This document shows, piece after piece, positions 20,266-33,102 of a DNA stretch of 64,000 nt. The stretch lies in NCBI GenBank assembly GCA_022813625.1, contig JAKLMB010000007.1, positions 186,001 to 250,000 of the forward strand, read 5' to 3'. Both the position numbers and the translations under genes were made by a program. The first letter of the stretch is position 1. The number at the start of each line of letters is the position of its first letter. The notes under the pieces are model-generated. The model searched no databases, was not told where the DNA came from, and was given only the letters and a program-made list of their open reading frames with translations. Source of the DNA: Aaosphaeria pasadenensis. Its lineage: Eukaryota > Ascomycota > Dothideomycetes > Pleosporales.

Positions 20266-23200
20266 GATGGAAGAAGAGAGATGGGCAAGGTTTGTTTTTT
20301 ACTCGGAGGACACGATTGGGGGATCGCGATTTCCTTGACAACCTTGGGAGAGAGTCAGAAATGTGTATCTAGGGAACCAACGACGGCGGACGACACGACC
20401 GGGGGGGAGCGAGATCGCTAGCTTTGTGCGAGGTCGATCGACACCGGAGGGGGAGGTGAAGGTGAGGTCGAGGTTGGGAGGGGCGCAGGTAGGAGCACCG
20501 TACCGGACGCAAGAGATGAACAACCGAATGTGTCCCTCACAGAAACGCTGTCAAGCAGAGAGCCAGCGATCGCCGATGGCAATGGAGTGCCGCCGCCGAC
20601 AGGTATATTAAGTATCTATAGGTGTAGGTGTGTGAAGACCAAAAGCGAAGCCAGCAAGCCTTTGGTGAGAGACCGAGGTGGGTGAGGAACCTCGGTGGCT
20701 GCTTAGAGGTGATATTTTTTTTTTGAGATTGAGGCTCTTCGAAGCCGGAACTAGGCTAGTGCCGATCGCAGGAAAAACGCTCCGGGAACCTCTGGGAGAG
20801 AACGTACGTGTGGCGTGCACACACTTGTGGGTTTTGGAATAAAAAACCCAACGAAGATAAGAACTCGTGGGACAGCGCAGATGAAAACTGACGTCTTCAA
20901 GGCTGCGCAAATGATGGTATGGTGGGGGGTGGGAGGTTTGGAGGCACGGAGGGCGGATTTCGGCGAGCAAGGCGACCAAAAGGGATGCGATAAAGCGAAA
21001 GGGACGTTGTTCTTATATATGCGTAGGAGCCTGGAGGGCCCGTGCGCGATAACCCATGGTTCGGGTTTAGCGCGTACTTGCCGCTTTAACGGGTGGGAAG
21101 GTGGGAAGGTGAAGGGTAGCCCCTTTTCCTTTTTCCACCCTTACCCTTTTCCTGCCTGCCCTTTCCCTTTCACTGCCACGATCATCCATCATCATCATCC
21201 ATCATTAACTATTCATGGAGGGATGGACTAAGGATGGCTTGTCTCCTGTCTCTCCTACCGAGTCTCTCACTGACTACTGTCTCCCTGCCCACAAATGGCA
21301 TAACGAACAAAATGCGTGATGCCTCCTTTGTTGTCAGTCGTTGTCGCTGCTGCCCTCAGACTCACACACACACACACACCACCCAACATTCCAGCCTGAC
21401 TCCGCGCAATAATGACGGTTGGCTGACATGATAAATGATGATGATGATGATGATGATGTGCGCAACCAGCCAGTGAGTGAGTCGGTCGGTCACTCGGTCA
21501 GGCAGTCAGGCAGTATGGATGAGATGAGGATGTGATGTGATGTGATGGTGTTGAGACGGAAGAGTAGAAGGAAGAGTGTGGAAAGGTAAGGACGAGAGAA
21601 GAGTTAGCGGGTGTTAGTGCGCGCAAGTTTTTTTCTCCCGTTCCGTTGTTGGCCCCCCCTTTTCTTCCTATTCTTTTCTTTAACGCCGGACGGGTATTAC
21701 TCGTAGTCTCGTATGTATGCCGTACTCTCTCCAACAACGATCAGGCTGTGTAGTTATCTGACTGCAATTATTGTCGTGTATGGGCGAGGGAAAGAGAGGC
21801 GATGACGCGTGTGCTGCCTGTTCCGCCGCCCATTTCGTCAAGCGACGACAAGCAAGCAGCAACAAACCGGTCGGACCCCACTCACTCAAACGCCTACGCC
21901 TAATAAAACCCAACCCAACGCCTATCGCATTATTCTTGCATCGCTCACGACTGTCTCGTCTCCTTCTCTCTTCGGTCTAGTGCACCTCTTCTTCTCACCC
22001 TCTGTCTCCATGTCTGCCTCTTACCGGCTTGTCTTCGCATCACCTACCTCCCCCAGATCCATCGCGCCAATAATGCGTGGGTGCTCATGATTTGAGCCTC
22101 CAACGCATCCTTTGATCGACTCCGGCATGAAGGAGAATAGACGCTCGTAGTGTGTATCAGTGTTCTAGGTACTTACGGATTGCAATACATAGGGCAGGCC
22201 GCAGTGCACGCGTCGCGTTGGAATGCAGGCTCTGCAACACGGGCGCTTCTGGCCATAGCCTACCAAAACCACCCTGGCCTTGCTTGCTTTGCTGCCTGCC
22301 TGCTTGCTTTTGCGGCTGTGGCACACATGTTGCACACTGCACGCTGCACACGGCGCACTGCAGTACTCCGTACATTTGGAAATGCTGCTGCGATAATAAT
22401 GCACCACTGCTATGCCCTACGGTCGGGATGCATCGCGAGCCAGGCGGCACAAGTCGCACCGGTGCCTACGTATGCCACTGATGTCGACCAACTGTCTACG
22501 GACGGTACGGAGTGGATTGGGGGCGTATAACCATCGTGTAGGCTTATAGGCGTTCTGGTAAGGATCTTGAGGCGACCGCACCGCACCGCAAACGCAAACG
22601 CAAACGCACACTCGGTAAAAATAAAATCCTTTCTTTTTTGACGCCGCACGACCCCCCTTATCGCCTTCCCGCCCTCAAAGCGGCGGCACTTTTGTCTGTC
22701 GACTTTGATTCGTCCGGCGGTCCCAGCAACTAACTACGTCGGTCTGTCGGTGTGTCTGCCTGTCTGTCTCTCTGTCTCTCTCCATCGTCATGTCATGTCA
22801 TTCACTCATTCATGGTTCACCTTCAACGTCGCCTTCTTTGTCGTTTGTGGTCTATCGCTTTCGAAATGCGATGACCATGATGCGATGAATGACAACAAAC
22901 AAGACTCCGTTCCGCTATTCACACTCTTTATCTGATCGGTGAAGTCCATACCTTTGTGTACGAATACTGGTCTTCCTTTGACAGTCCCTCATTCTATTGT
23001 ATTCTTTATCCCCGCCACCCGGACGATGACTCACGAACGGCGGAGGCGGAGGCGGAGGCGACCTGTCGCCGCTCGCCGTCTCGCTTCCTCTCACGCTTCC
23101 TCCCCCATCCCCAGCCAATCCATGCTTCGATCCCCAACATCATCATCATCGCATCGTTGGATCCGATCGATCCCTTCGATAATCCACCAGACACTGGATA

Positions 23201-24500
23201 ACTACTTAGCACCGGAGCTACCGACCACCATTCATTGATGCTACGACAAACCTAACGCTCCCACACGCTCCCGGCATACCATGTGCAGTAGTTGTTTCAA
23301 ATCCCACGGCTCCAGCTAGGATTTGACTTCAGCCTGGTCGACCATTACGTGCCACCTTTATCCTGACATGTGATAAGCTGTTAACTCCACTCCGCTCTTA
23401 ACTAGAGTTTCCGGTCAACAACCCCAGATTATCGTCCTCCCCGCCTGCATGGCATGGGATGCGCATGCCTACCCGGCCTATCAACGCTGAAACACTACGC
23501 GGTCTGGATCGCTGCAAGAGATGCCATGTGCCGAATCTGATGCAGCGCAGCCATGCAATAATGCGATGATTATGATATAGATGTTGTGTGGTCTTCATAC
23601 GTATCACCCGCGACTGTTCTTGCAGGACAGTAGTTAGTTCCCGCCGCGAGCAGAAGGTTGCCCGACAATCCCGTCCTGCCCACCACTCTCCCACGTGTGT
23701 CCATGTATGTGCGTTTGCCGAAACTACGAGTGCAATACTTCTTGAAGGACGTGAAAAACCGCGATCAATCCCCGGTTCTAAAATAAACCTGCCCTCAAAT
23801 CCCGATGCTGCGCGCAATTCCCCGGCTTTTGACATTACATCACACTGCCGCCTCCTCTCGGCACTTCTGCGGTTTTCGGCATCGTGTGAACGAATGAGGA
23901 ATCTCAGAATCTCCAGAGATGTCGCCGGTGCAGATCGCCGCACATGGCTATCGTGCGTGGCTTTTTTGCGGCTCAAGTGATTTACGTCCTGGCATTCTTG
24001 CTCTTCTCCTACAACATGAAAAGAATAACCCAATCATTCCACACCCACTCGTGGGAATCAACTCTCCGCACACCCATCACCAGTACATAGTTACTACCAG
24101 TAGTTTAGTCCCCACAGAATACCGACACGTTTTCTTTTTCCCCCGCCATCATCACTTCTTTCTTGTTAATCCCCGCTGGGTGCTTTTAGCCCGACACAAG
24201 CGTCTAGCTTACTAGCGCGGTGAACGAACAAACGTACAATGACGTAACTATCGCGATTGAAAACCCTACCCGCCTCATCCCATCCATGCCATGCCATGCC
24301 ATGCCACGATCCACGATCCATCCCAAGAATCAAGAATCAAGCTCCTTGCGAAAATAAGCACGACACGACCCACAAACCCACACACCCCCCCAAAGTAGAA
24401 GAGAACCACAAGAGCGCGCTATCCCAAATACAGTACCCAACGATCCTCCCATCTCCCATCTCTTCTCCCACTCCCAGACATATAAACCAAGGAAGAAAAG
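20266..24500. other. 4.2-kb gene-free region upstream of TBP, rich in simple repeats
   Basis: No supported gene on either strand. Microsatellites include (CA)n at 21363, (ATG)8 at 21435-21458, (CGCAAA)n at 22587-22608, a GGCGGA/AGGCGG tract at 23038-23060 and (ATGCC)4 at 24286-24305. Also present are a run of ten T near 20710 and TACTCCGTAC at 22364. The first 600 bp upstream of TBP are probably promoter and leader. Long regulatory DNA, a noncoding RNA or merely expanded spacer are all possible. Confidence 0.5.
21435..21458. repeat. (ATG)8 microsatellite
   Basis: Eight perfect trinucleotide units in noncoding DNA; likely polymorphic between isolates. Confidence 0.9.
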
Positions 24501-24987
24501 ATGGCGAAGTTCACGCCCCGCGCACAGGACAGACCCGTGCAGGACGAGGTCCCGTACCATCCCCCGCCGTCCGTGGGGCACGAGATCGGGGTTATCTTTG
24601 GCTTCATCGGTGCGTTTTTTGGATACCCACCCACCGCCGCGTTTGCTCGTTTGCTTTACCTTATCGTGCCGTGCTTTGCTATTCCGTGATCTCGCGTATC
24701 CTTGTGAAGAAATCGAATTGAATAAACCATTGCTGCGTTCCACTACCGTATCTATCCCTGAACAGTCATTTTATGCCATGTAGAACCAGATTGATAACGG
24801 AGAGAAAGGCTTCATGATCCTCTGCATAACCCTCTACGGCCTCGGATGGCAGGTCGCGAACCGGCGCAGCCAGGCGAACGAGCGCGCGCGCATCGAGCGG
24901 TTGAGGTCGAGTGGGCTTTTGGAACACGCTGGGGAGAAGGATGGGGAGAAAGACGGTGGTGAGGGTGTGAGGACGGAGGGACTGTGA
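24501..24987 (+). CDS. Small membrane protein; intron phase does not resolve cleanly
   Basis: The first exon from ATG 24501 (MAKFTPRAQDRPVQDEVPYH) reaches a hydrophobic IGVIFGFI and a good GTGCGT donor at 24610. A second coding block from 24784 reads NQIDNGEKGFMILCITLYG and continues through a basic helix (VANRRSQANERARIERLR) to the stop at 24985-24987. Both blocks look real. However, exon 1 ends in phase 1 while every AG before the second block requires phase 0. A weaker GTGCCG donor near 24670 would restore the frame but adds an unconvincing stretch. The product would be about 105 aa with one or two membrane spans and a cytosolic tail, of unknown function. Confidence 0.5.
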
Positions 24988-27440
24988 TGGAGATGCATGA
25001 TTGGGATTGTTGGAGTGAGCTCGAATGGGGAGGTATGGATTTGTTGGATTTTAATTGTATTGTTGACTATGTATATTATCGTTTTCTCGGTGTTTTAGAT
25101 GGGTTTATGGACGGTGGAGGGGTGGTGGAGTTTATATCGCGTTCATTGTACCTTTTCTCATTTCTAAATAAACGTTTATGCCGTATAAGTATTCCAACTA
25201 TCTAACATCCAAAAAAGAAATCACACAACCCCAACACCTTCTTATCATCAGTTACCTTCCACTAAAAAGTGCACACTGCAATGAATAACATTACTTTCGT
25301 CAAACACGTCCCTGATGCCATCGTCGCACCGCACATCAGAATACCCATCGTGGATGGTAGTAGTTATCCCAAATAGGCAAATTCGCCAAATCGTACATAC
25401 GAAGCGAGCAACTCACTGGACCACCACCATCACATATTCCTATTATAGAAAACCTTATATCAAGGTACTGGATGTGATCTGGATAAAACAAAAATCGTGT
25501 GGATGTAACAGATGGATGTCATTGTGACTGTTCGTCTATGTACCATATTGCTTATACCCTATTATACCCTACATCACATATTCATATTCAAGACATACGG
25601 CGTAACTCCATACAACTACAATCACACCAAATCCGATAAACGAAACCCACATCTCCTGAGAAAAACCCCAAAAATTCAAATAGCTTCGACCTCGCACGGG
25701 AAAGAGAATTGGCGTGATTCAATTTAAAGTACGTCAGCAGTGGAGATGGAGAGGGTGGTAGTGGTGTTGTTGTTAGTGTTGTATACATGTACGCACGTAC
25801 ATGCGCTAAGTCTGTATTTGTGTCTACGTTTGGGTCTTGGGATGTAATCCTTAACCGTGAATTGGGAGATAGATTAGTTTAGGAACGGTAAGGTAGACAA
25901 ACCGGGAGATGAGCTTGGTGGTTGTTAGTGTATGAGTATCACCAGTTTTCCACATTCAATCGAAAGAATAATCTCGACCATATTGGATACTTGATCCCAA
26001 ATCCTCTATCGTCAATAGACAGACAGCATCGGCTTCGACGACGACACAAGGTCTTCAAGCGTGTACATGCAACGCCTAAAAAGAAAGACAAGAAGGGCGG
26101 CTAGGAAACATGGCCCACCAAACCTTAGGCCTAGCATCTGTGATGTGTAGACTGCTAATCGAAAGAATCTATCTCACCACACCCATCCTCCCATCCTCCA
26201 CCCTCCGCTTCCAACTATCTTACCACCCACCACCCTCAACCGCTCAAAACTACACACACCCCCTCGCATGAGCAACCTGACATCACACCCCGCACACACG
26301 GGTCTGAGATATCTCACGACTGCCGTTGATCATGGTGACCGCGACGGACGGACGGCCATGCCGAACGGACAGGCCGATCAGGCCGATCAAACGGTCGCCT
26401 CCATGTCCACGTTTATGTGGGGAATTCCATTGCTGTTTGCACGGTGATCTCGCGAGTGTCCTCGGCTGTGGGGGTTGGGTGTTTCTGGTGTGGCCGGGGA
26501 GGGCGATATGCGGAGGAGCAGGAGTGCGTTGGGATCATGGATGATGGGGAGAGCTTGGGCTTGGGGCGGTGAGGAGATCTCTCAATGGCAGGGCAGGTCT
26601 TGAAACACACCGGTTGTTTGGTGCTGGGGTAAGGCAAAGCAAGGCCAAACGACGCAGAGGTCAGGATCAGGTTTGTGGGATGTTATGGAGGGGAGTGAGA
26701 AAGAGGAAGAGGGGACGGTCAAGCACGGATGAGAGAGAGCCAATTGTAAAGATCGGAATTACATATTATTTCTCAGCCCAAAACATTGTGTTGTTGAGGT
26801 TCCGAGATAAGTTATCATGTCTGTTTCTTTGCAGCAAGATACATGGACATGTGTATGTGGGGTATAATCATGCGCATAGAAAGCCTCGCCCCTTTCCACG
26901 CCAGATGCCTTCTTTTGAGAGTAGTAAGGAAATAGGGACCAGATTGTCCGACGGATCGCACAGGATCCTGTTGAAAACGCCCAGAGTCCAACGCTGAAAT
27001 GACATAACCAAATGAAAAGACCTGAATGTGGTAAAGCCGAACCTTCTATAACCAGTAGTGACCGCAAGGAAATGGTCGTTATGCACAGTGTCGCGTCTAA
27101 AGTAAGAGTAAAACAGAATCGAAGACCGATCGTCTCGCGAACGTAGAGCCACAGTTTGTCCGATGGAAGCCGCATTCTGTGAGAAATGACTGAGCCCAAA
27201 CGGAAGATCGACTGTGGCGAAGTCGGAGCGTGATGTTTCGCGGATCGGATGTCAGGAATGGATGGGCAAGACGCCTGACCGGAGTTGCGGTTTTGAAACC
27301 CCGGCCCGATCGTACAAGCCCTCCCAACGTGCGCGCAAGCAAGAATCGACACAGCAATTCTTAGCGCATCAAGCACACCACTGCGCTCGCGCATGCATGC
27401 ATGGTGCTGATCACGTTGTACAGTCGTTCTTTATTTGGAG
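24988..27440. other. Gene-poor intergenic region
   Basis: About 2.4 kb. A minus frame at 27394..26759 and a plus frame at 25922..26104 are long enough to notice but have no domain or splice support. An inverted repeat CATGTACG-CA-CGTACATG sits at 25786-25803. Confidence 0.45.
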
Positions 27441-28412
27441 TTCTCGATGGTGAGAATGCCCTTTCTGCACGTGGAGTCAGCTGATGTTCCGTTTCATGAT
27501 GCTGCTGTGCCACCATTACGGGGCACAGCACAGGTGGGTGGGTACTTACTGCCTGAAGACGGTCTCGAGGGCAACTGCGCTGAGATCAGAGTCGTCGGCA
27601 AGCTCGTCGATGATGGGAACGAGCTGAGCGACTGACTCCCCATCTCTGTAGGCGAGGACGGCGGGAACACCGGCTCCCTCGATCTCGGCATCCTCGTAGT
27701 GAAGCTTGACAAAGCGGACAAGCTCGTTGCGCTGTGCGACTTCGCGCATGCAGCGCTCGACCTCGATAGAGATGTCGGACTGTGAATGGGTTAGCTGGTG
27801 GAACAGGTTAGGCATTCCGTGCGGGGAACTTACGAGGTCGTCGTAGATGAAGACCACCACAGTGGTACCCCGCGGCGACTTCTCGATCGCCTCGAGGTAG
27901 CCCTCACCGTCAACGGCGGGGAGGTTGCGGTATATCCGCCTTGAGGGGCTGGTTGTGCGGGATCGTATCCTCTCTCCTGCGTTCTGTAGCTCCTTCAATC
28001 GTGCCTCACGCCAGCGCTGGAGGAACCCCTCGCTGTCCTCGTCCTCCGACGACTGTCCCTTCTCGTCGTGCCATGTGTAGGAGCTGGGAGGCGTAGACTT
28101 GCGCCAGGTGAAGCGCCTCGCCTGCTTCTTTGCCTGTTCCCTAGCCTGCTCGAAGGCATGTGCATCCGCAATGACACCCTTGGGGCCGGTGTTTGCCTCC
28201 GAGCGGATGGAGGGGAGGTAGTAGTTGGAACGCATGTCTTTGGGGATGTCGAGTTCGTCGTCAGTGTCTTGCTTCTCAGGGTAGTAGTCGGCGCCAGCAG
28301 ATTCGGGGTCAGAGTGGTCACTGTCACGGTCTCTGTCTTCGGGGTGGGCAGATTCACGGTCTTTGTCTCTGATGAGTTCGTTGAATTCGTCTTGGGCGGA
28401 GGTGGAAGTCAT
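27441..28412 (-). CDS. Phosducin-like protein (thioredoxin-fold G-beta-gamma chaperone)
   Basis: Exons 28412..27834, 27779..27550 and 27474..27441, with introns of 54 and 75 nt, encode 280 aa. The first intron is a multiple of three without a stop, so unspliced reading also stays open; splicing is preferred because it removes a non-conserved insert and joins FIYDDL to SDISIEVERC. The last short exon gives the usual family ending (FRQKGILTIENSK). The N-terminal third is acidic and helical (DRDSDHSDPESAGADYYPE). The C-terminal half is thioredoxin-like: TTVVVFIYDD, LVRFVKLHYEDAEI, GVPAVLAYRDGE, without a redox CxxC. Fungal phosducin homologues (BDM-1, PhnA, Plp1) help fold or stabilise G-beta-gamma. 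The G-beta gene lies 12.5 kb downstream in this window. Confidence 0.9.
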
Positions 28413-31400
28413 AGTGAAAAAGAAGGGTGATATGTGTCAGAGGGGGAGGAAGTATTTGTAGGATCGAATGAGTGTGTATGGTATGGTGTATGGAACAAGT
28501 CCGGGCGGGTGTGCGTTTGGCGAGTTTGTTGCAAGGTGAATAGCAAAGCAGCGGTCGGTGGACTTTGTCTTTGGTGTGACTGATGGATGTCTGTGCCTGG
28601 GTCGTCCTTGCCCTTGCCCTTGACCTTGACCCGCACGGACCCTCTCTCACGTTCCACCACTACCACCGCCAATTCAATTCACCCTTCGTCTCTCATTCAT
28701 TCTCTCCTCCACCAAAAAGAAAAGAAGAGGTCGAAACTAACCACTAAAGAGAAAAAGAACATCTTCCAACAACGACACATCATTCCATATCCCGGACAAA
28801 ACCCACAAATTCGCGTCCCCCACCGCTACTCTCTGCCTGTATCGGTTTTCTCACAGGGATCCTTTCTTATTTTACTCCCCGGTTTCTGCTGCATGATTGG
28901 GCACTGCCCTTGTTGGCGGGCATGAGCACGATAATGTGCTCGGGACTCCTCTCGTCAGGCCAGGAGAGCGCGTGTCTGGCCATGCGAGCACAGCCTGCAA
29001 GGTCCATCCTGTATGCTGACTACCCTGAACGCTGTCGGATGCCGGTCGCTGTGTATGCTTTTCAAGTCTCTTCCAATTGCCTACACAACAACAGGCTAGC
29101 ACACGTTGTTGCTCTAGGGCTGAGCTGAGGCAGCGGGTTTGTGCTCGCCAATCTGTGAAAGGATGCCGCCCTGTCGCGTGGCCCTCGAGCCCCTCAAGCC
29201 CCTCGAGCCATCCACCTCCACCTCCTGAAACGCGCCTATTCTCTTTTTCGAAACAAAGGAGCCATTGATGACCGCCCACTGGCCACGCACTTGCTCTTCC
29301 CCACCCTCGTCGCCTTGCTTGTCTGAGGTGACCGCCTCGAGTGATGCCACGATGCCTCCATTGACCCCCTCTGCCTGCTTTGTCTCTGAAACCCCATCTG
29401 CAACGCTCTCCGGCACAGACCGACATCATCGCCGCACAAACCGCTCATCTTCACCTGTCGTTGCTGGCCAAACAGAGACAACGTCGTCATGCGTCGACGA
29501 ATGCCTTTGATCGGAGCGGAGGACATCCACCTCGGAGCCTTCATCTTCAGGGGCAATCCCCATCATGCGAACTCCTGCTTATCCCAGCCCTTTGCACACC
29601 GTGATAATGCCTTTTTCAGGCTGATCAAAGGGGCGCTTCTATGGCAATTCGTTCATTCTCTTAGCGCTTGCTCGAATCCGGCGTCACTTATTCGCCAATG
29701 CGTGTTTGACGAATGTATGGCTTCTACAGCTTTTCTAGAATCTCCTGCATCGGTTCGCGCATCAGTCCGGGCTTGCCTTTTCTCCTCAAGCCTCACGATA
29801 ACAAGACTTAACACGCCTGGCCAAGCATATTCGCAGGTACTCGTAATGTAAAAATAGGGCGCACGGGCCAGTGTCTTACTCCTGCTCCACGTGTGTGTGC
29901 TCCTCGACTTCCACCCTCGGATTCCAACTCCGAGATGTCGACGCTTGGGCGCACCCATTTTGGTCTGCCCTACCCTATCATAGGACCGTTGGCATGCAAA
30001 GATCCTCGATATCAATCTTAGTCAATTGTCATGCGCGTAGAAGTACGCTCTGAAGCCTTTGAGTTGTGCTTTGGCCTCTTCCTCCCCCTTTACTGTTCAC
30101 AGCGGCTCTCTCGCTAGCCAATGCCTATCGGGGGTTTTCCCTCCATTCACTCCCTCGACAGCTGTCAGTCTTCAAGGCCCTCGTATCAGAAGTCTTAGTA
30201 CTGTTCAGCAGAGTAAGACAAGTGACGATCATCCAACTCGACTATGGATCAACCAACACAGCGATGGATCGATCGACTCAATCCTGACTTCATTGCGCTT
30301 AGGTCTTTCACGCCTTGTCTCAGTATCCGCGCCCATCGATAGATCTTCAGTTGCTGAGCCATTGTGATGCCTAATGACGAAGCCAGATCCTTTGGCCATC
30401 CTTCAAACCGCACAGGAAGAGGGAGAGAGCGCAATTACCGGAGGAAAAGCAACTACAGTGTGCATTTCTTTTTCAAGATTTGTTAAATTTCCTTGACGCT
30501 CTGCGAGCCAAAAAAAGTACCCTTCATAATCAGTAATGCAAAGATGAGTCGTAGCATTCATTCGCCAACGACCCTCACAAATGATATAAACAGCAGTATC
30601 CTGGCACGCTGGGGAAAGTTTCTAGCCTGGAAGGTCGTTCGTGACCATGACCTGACGCCAGACTAAAATTAAAACCAGGTTCCCCAGACTCATCCCATTA
30701 TTACTGAATCAGACCATCATCAGAACCAAAACACAACCAACCAACAGTAGGCTGACATTAAACGCCCAACGCAACCCGGGAATCAAGCCAAATCTGACAT
30801 CCACCACACGAACGCAACGCAACGAGCAACCCCTTTTGGGCACATATGTTGTACGCGCACCATCCCAACACATCGATACGAATAGATACCCACATTTAAA
30901 CCATGACTGTATTCACACCCAGTCCTGTGGTTACTCACTCGTAGTGCAATCATCACTGCATGAATGCCTGCGTCGTATCCGCGCCACCACGTGGAATAAA
31001 GTAAGAAAACACACCACCAAACACCCTACGAGGAGAAATAAGCACGGTAAGAAATGCTTCGCCAGATGATTTGATGTCGTTGCGCTCGAACATGTTTCGA
31101 GCTCACAAAAGGGTGTTCCTAGTTGCTCGATGACTACATGCACGCATGCAGTGAGACCTTCGAGTCTCGCGTTGTGCTCTTGGTCTCGATCGCTCACTCG
31201 AAGAATTCTAGATCTATGTATAATCCGCATACATGCGCACCCAACATTCCCATGTTTCAAGACAGCGTTACTAACTCTCAACGCACCATGACCTGGATCC
31301 AGACTCTGATAAATGAAAAAGAAGAAAGAAAAAACATTCTCACATCCAACATTTAGTAATCTATCCCCACAGCTAACTTAGCCATCCATGCATGCAGAAT

Positions 31401-32788
31401 CAATCCTGCAATGCAATCGTTATCGTGCTAACCAGCAGCCCTACCCACCACCACTAACCAATCACATACACACCACAACAACAATCCTTCCCTAACGCTC
31501 TGCCAAACATCTTGAAACAGTCTTCCTGGTGCTTAATTTTCAATCGTGCTAATAGATGCCTCCTCACATTCATGCAACCTCCGAAATGAGAAAAGTCTGA
31601 GAGTGAAGTAAGATAACATTTTACGCACCCATCTGGTTCGCACATTAGCTTTTGCCCACTGACCTGACTCGCGGCAGGGCAGGCTGGACCTTAGATTCGG
31701 TGCTCTGTCTGGCTGGCAAGTCGGTAAGTGCGTTAAGGAATAATCTAAGTCTAGTTGGATATGTCATCTTCGTAAGTACGGACGTTGTTGTAAAGAGCCT
31801 GGGTTCCAGATCACTTTCCATAGCTCTTTCCTTCCTATAGTACCTAGATAGTTATCGTGACATGGAGGGAGGGTGTTGGTCCGCAAAATCAACTAAATCC
31901 ACCACTTGATCTCCTCCAAGATGCTAAAATGAGCCTAGATATCACCATTCATATCCTCTTTTCCCCAAGACTCGAATCTAGAGCCAGCGACGATCCCCTC
32001 CACCTCCACCCCCCCCTCCATACTCGATCAACTGTTGATATACTCGGTAGACGTAGTGCAGTGTACCCAAATTTCCCTTCCCACCGCCCTCTTGTCACGA
32101 TAAACACATACTGTATACTCGAACTCATCTCGAGAAACCGTCCACCTCTCTCGTCGATGCACCATCTACTTCTGACCATGCATACAACAGTGCAAAGACT
32201 CTGTCTGTGTAGAGATGCTGGGTGAACATGAAGAGCACCCTCGAGACGTGGGCTGGGGAATCGACGTGACAGTAATGGGTTTAGTACGGAAAGAATATAC
32301 CCAACGGTCAAGAGCGACTGTGTACATATAGGTACGTAAGCTGGGGCATAGGACGAATGAGTATCTTGATTTGAATGCTGTTTGATTGTGGGATTTTGGG
32401 AAATGGTAGATACTTGCTCTGCCTAGTTTCCTAGTTGGTACTAGAGGCAAAGGGAGGTGATTAATGGTTAATAACTGTGCATGTATGCCAGCAAGGACCT
32501 CCACAAACGGGATCTCGATGAACTGAGAAGGTCAGACGGAGGATGTCTTTGAGGTGTGATTGCATTCTAAAACTATCTAGGCGGTAGAAACAGAGGGAAG
32601 ATAACAGGTGTTATAGACTTCGGATTCGAGTCTTAGTCTTGGTTTGAGTTGAAAGAATCGAGTAAGTGTCCATTCATTTGACTCCACAGACGAAAACTAA
32701 AACTAAAACGTCCTGAGGATCTGCCCGTGTGTGACCCTTCCCATTCAACAGTGGCGTGCGTGCCTGATGAGATACACTGTCGTCCCCC
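28413..32788. other. 4.4-kb gene-poor intergenic region
   Basis: No gene can be modelled with confidence. The best candidate is the interrupted minus frame at 29566..29114, listed separately. Other open frames overlap on both strands without domain support. TTAGTCAATTG occurs at about 30018. Confidence 0.4.
29114..29566 (-). pseudogene. Possible polar-protein ORF interrupted by one in-frame TGA
   Basis: From ATG 29566 a 151-codon frame reads MMGIAPEDEGSEVDVLRSDQ and continues to a stop at 29114. It is broken only by TGA at 29428..29426, in a context (R-R-stop-C) where a CGA-to-TGA change would create it. Composition is acidic and polar, unlike random frames nearby. No domain is recognised and no intron removes the stop in frame. 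Confidence 0.25.
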
Positions 32789-33102
32789 CTAAACAAACCC
32801 CAGCCCAGAAAACCTCTCCACCAAACCCTCCGGGATCCCAACCTGCTCCCCCTCCCCGTCCACCCACCAATCGAAGAACCCACGCCCCCCCTCCCTACAC
32901 ACGACGTGCACTCCCCGCGGCGCAACGGCATGGCTCCGGCCGGGTGAGTGTTTGGCGTTGACGCCGTGGTCGTCGTCGCCCCCTGAGAAGCCGAGGAACT
33001 TGCCGCAGGGGTGGTGTTTGAAGTACGGGTGGTTGGAGCGGCGGGGTTGTGTGGGGGGTGGAGGGAGGGGTGGGAGCAGAGGTGGCAGGTTAGGGTGGAC
33101 AT
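32789..33102 (-). pseudogene. Small Cys/His-containing protein with a probable one-base frame break
   Basis: ATG 33102 opens MSTLTCHLCSHPSLHPPHNP, after which that frame becomes a Ser/Thr/Pro-rich shadow. The adjacent frame from about 33045 reads RSNHPYFKHHPCGKFLGFSG, then GVNAKHSPGRSHAVAPRGVH and FFDWWVDGEGEQVGIPEGLV, and stops at 32791..32789 with good coding character. Joining the two needs one extra base in a C-rich stretch (about 33035-33065). No GT-AG intron fits. The joined product would be about 103 aa with a CHLC start, possibly metal-binding. The family is not firmly recognised. Confidence 0.45.

Noticed and set aside
25786..25803. Inverted repeat CATGTACG-CA-CGTACATG
   Set aside because: Short and within an alternating purine/pyrimidine tract common in this window; no gene context to give it meaning.
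26759..27394. 211-codon minus-strand frame
   Set aside because: No recognisable domain, poor start context and overlapping competing frames on both strands.
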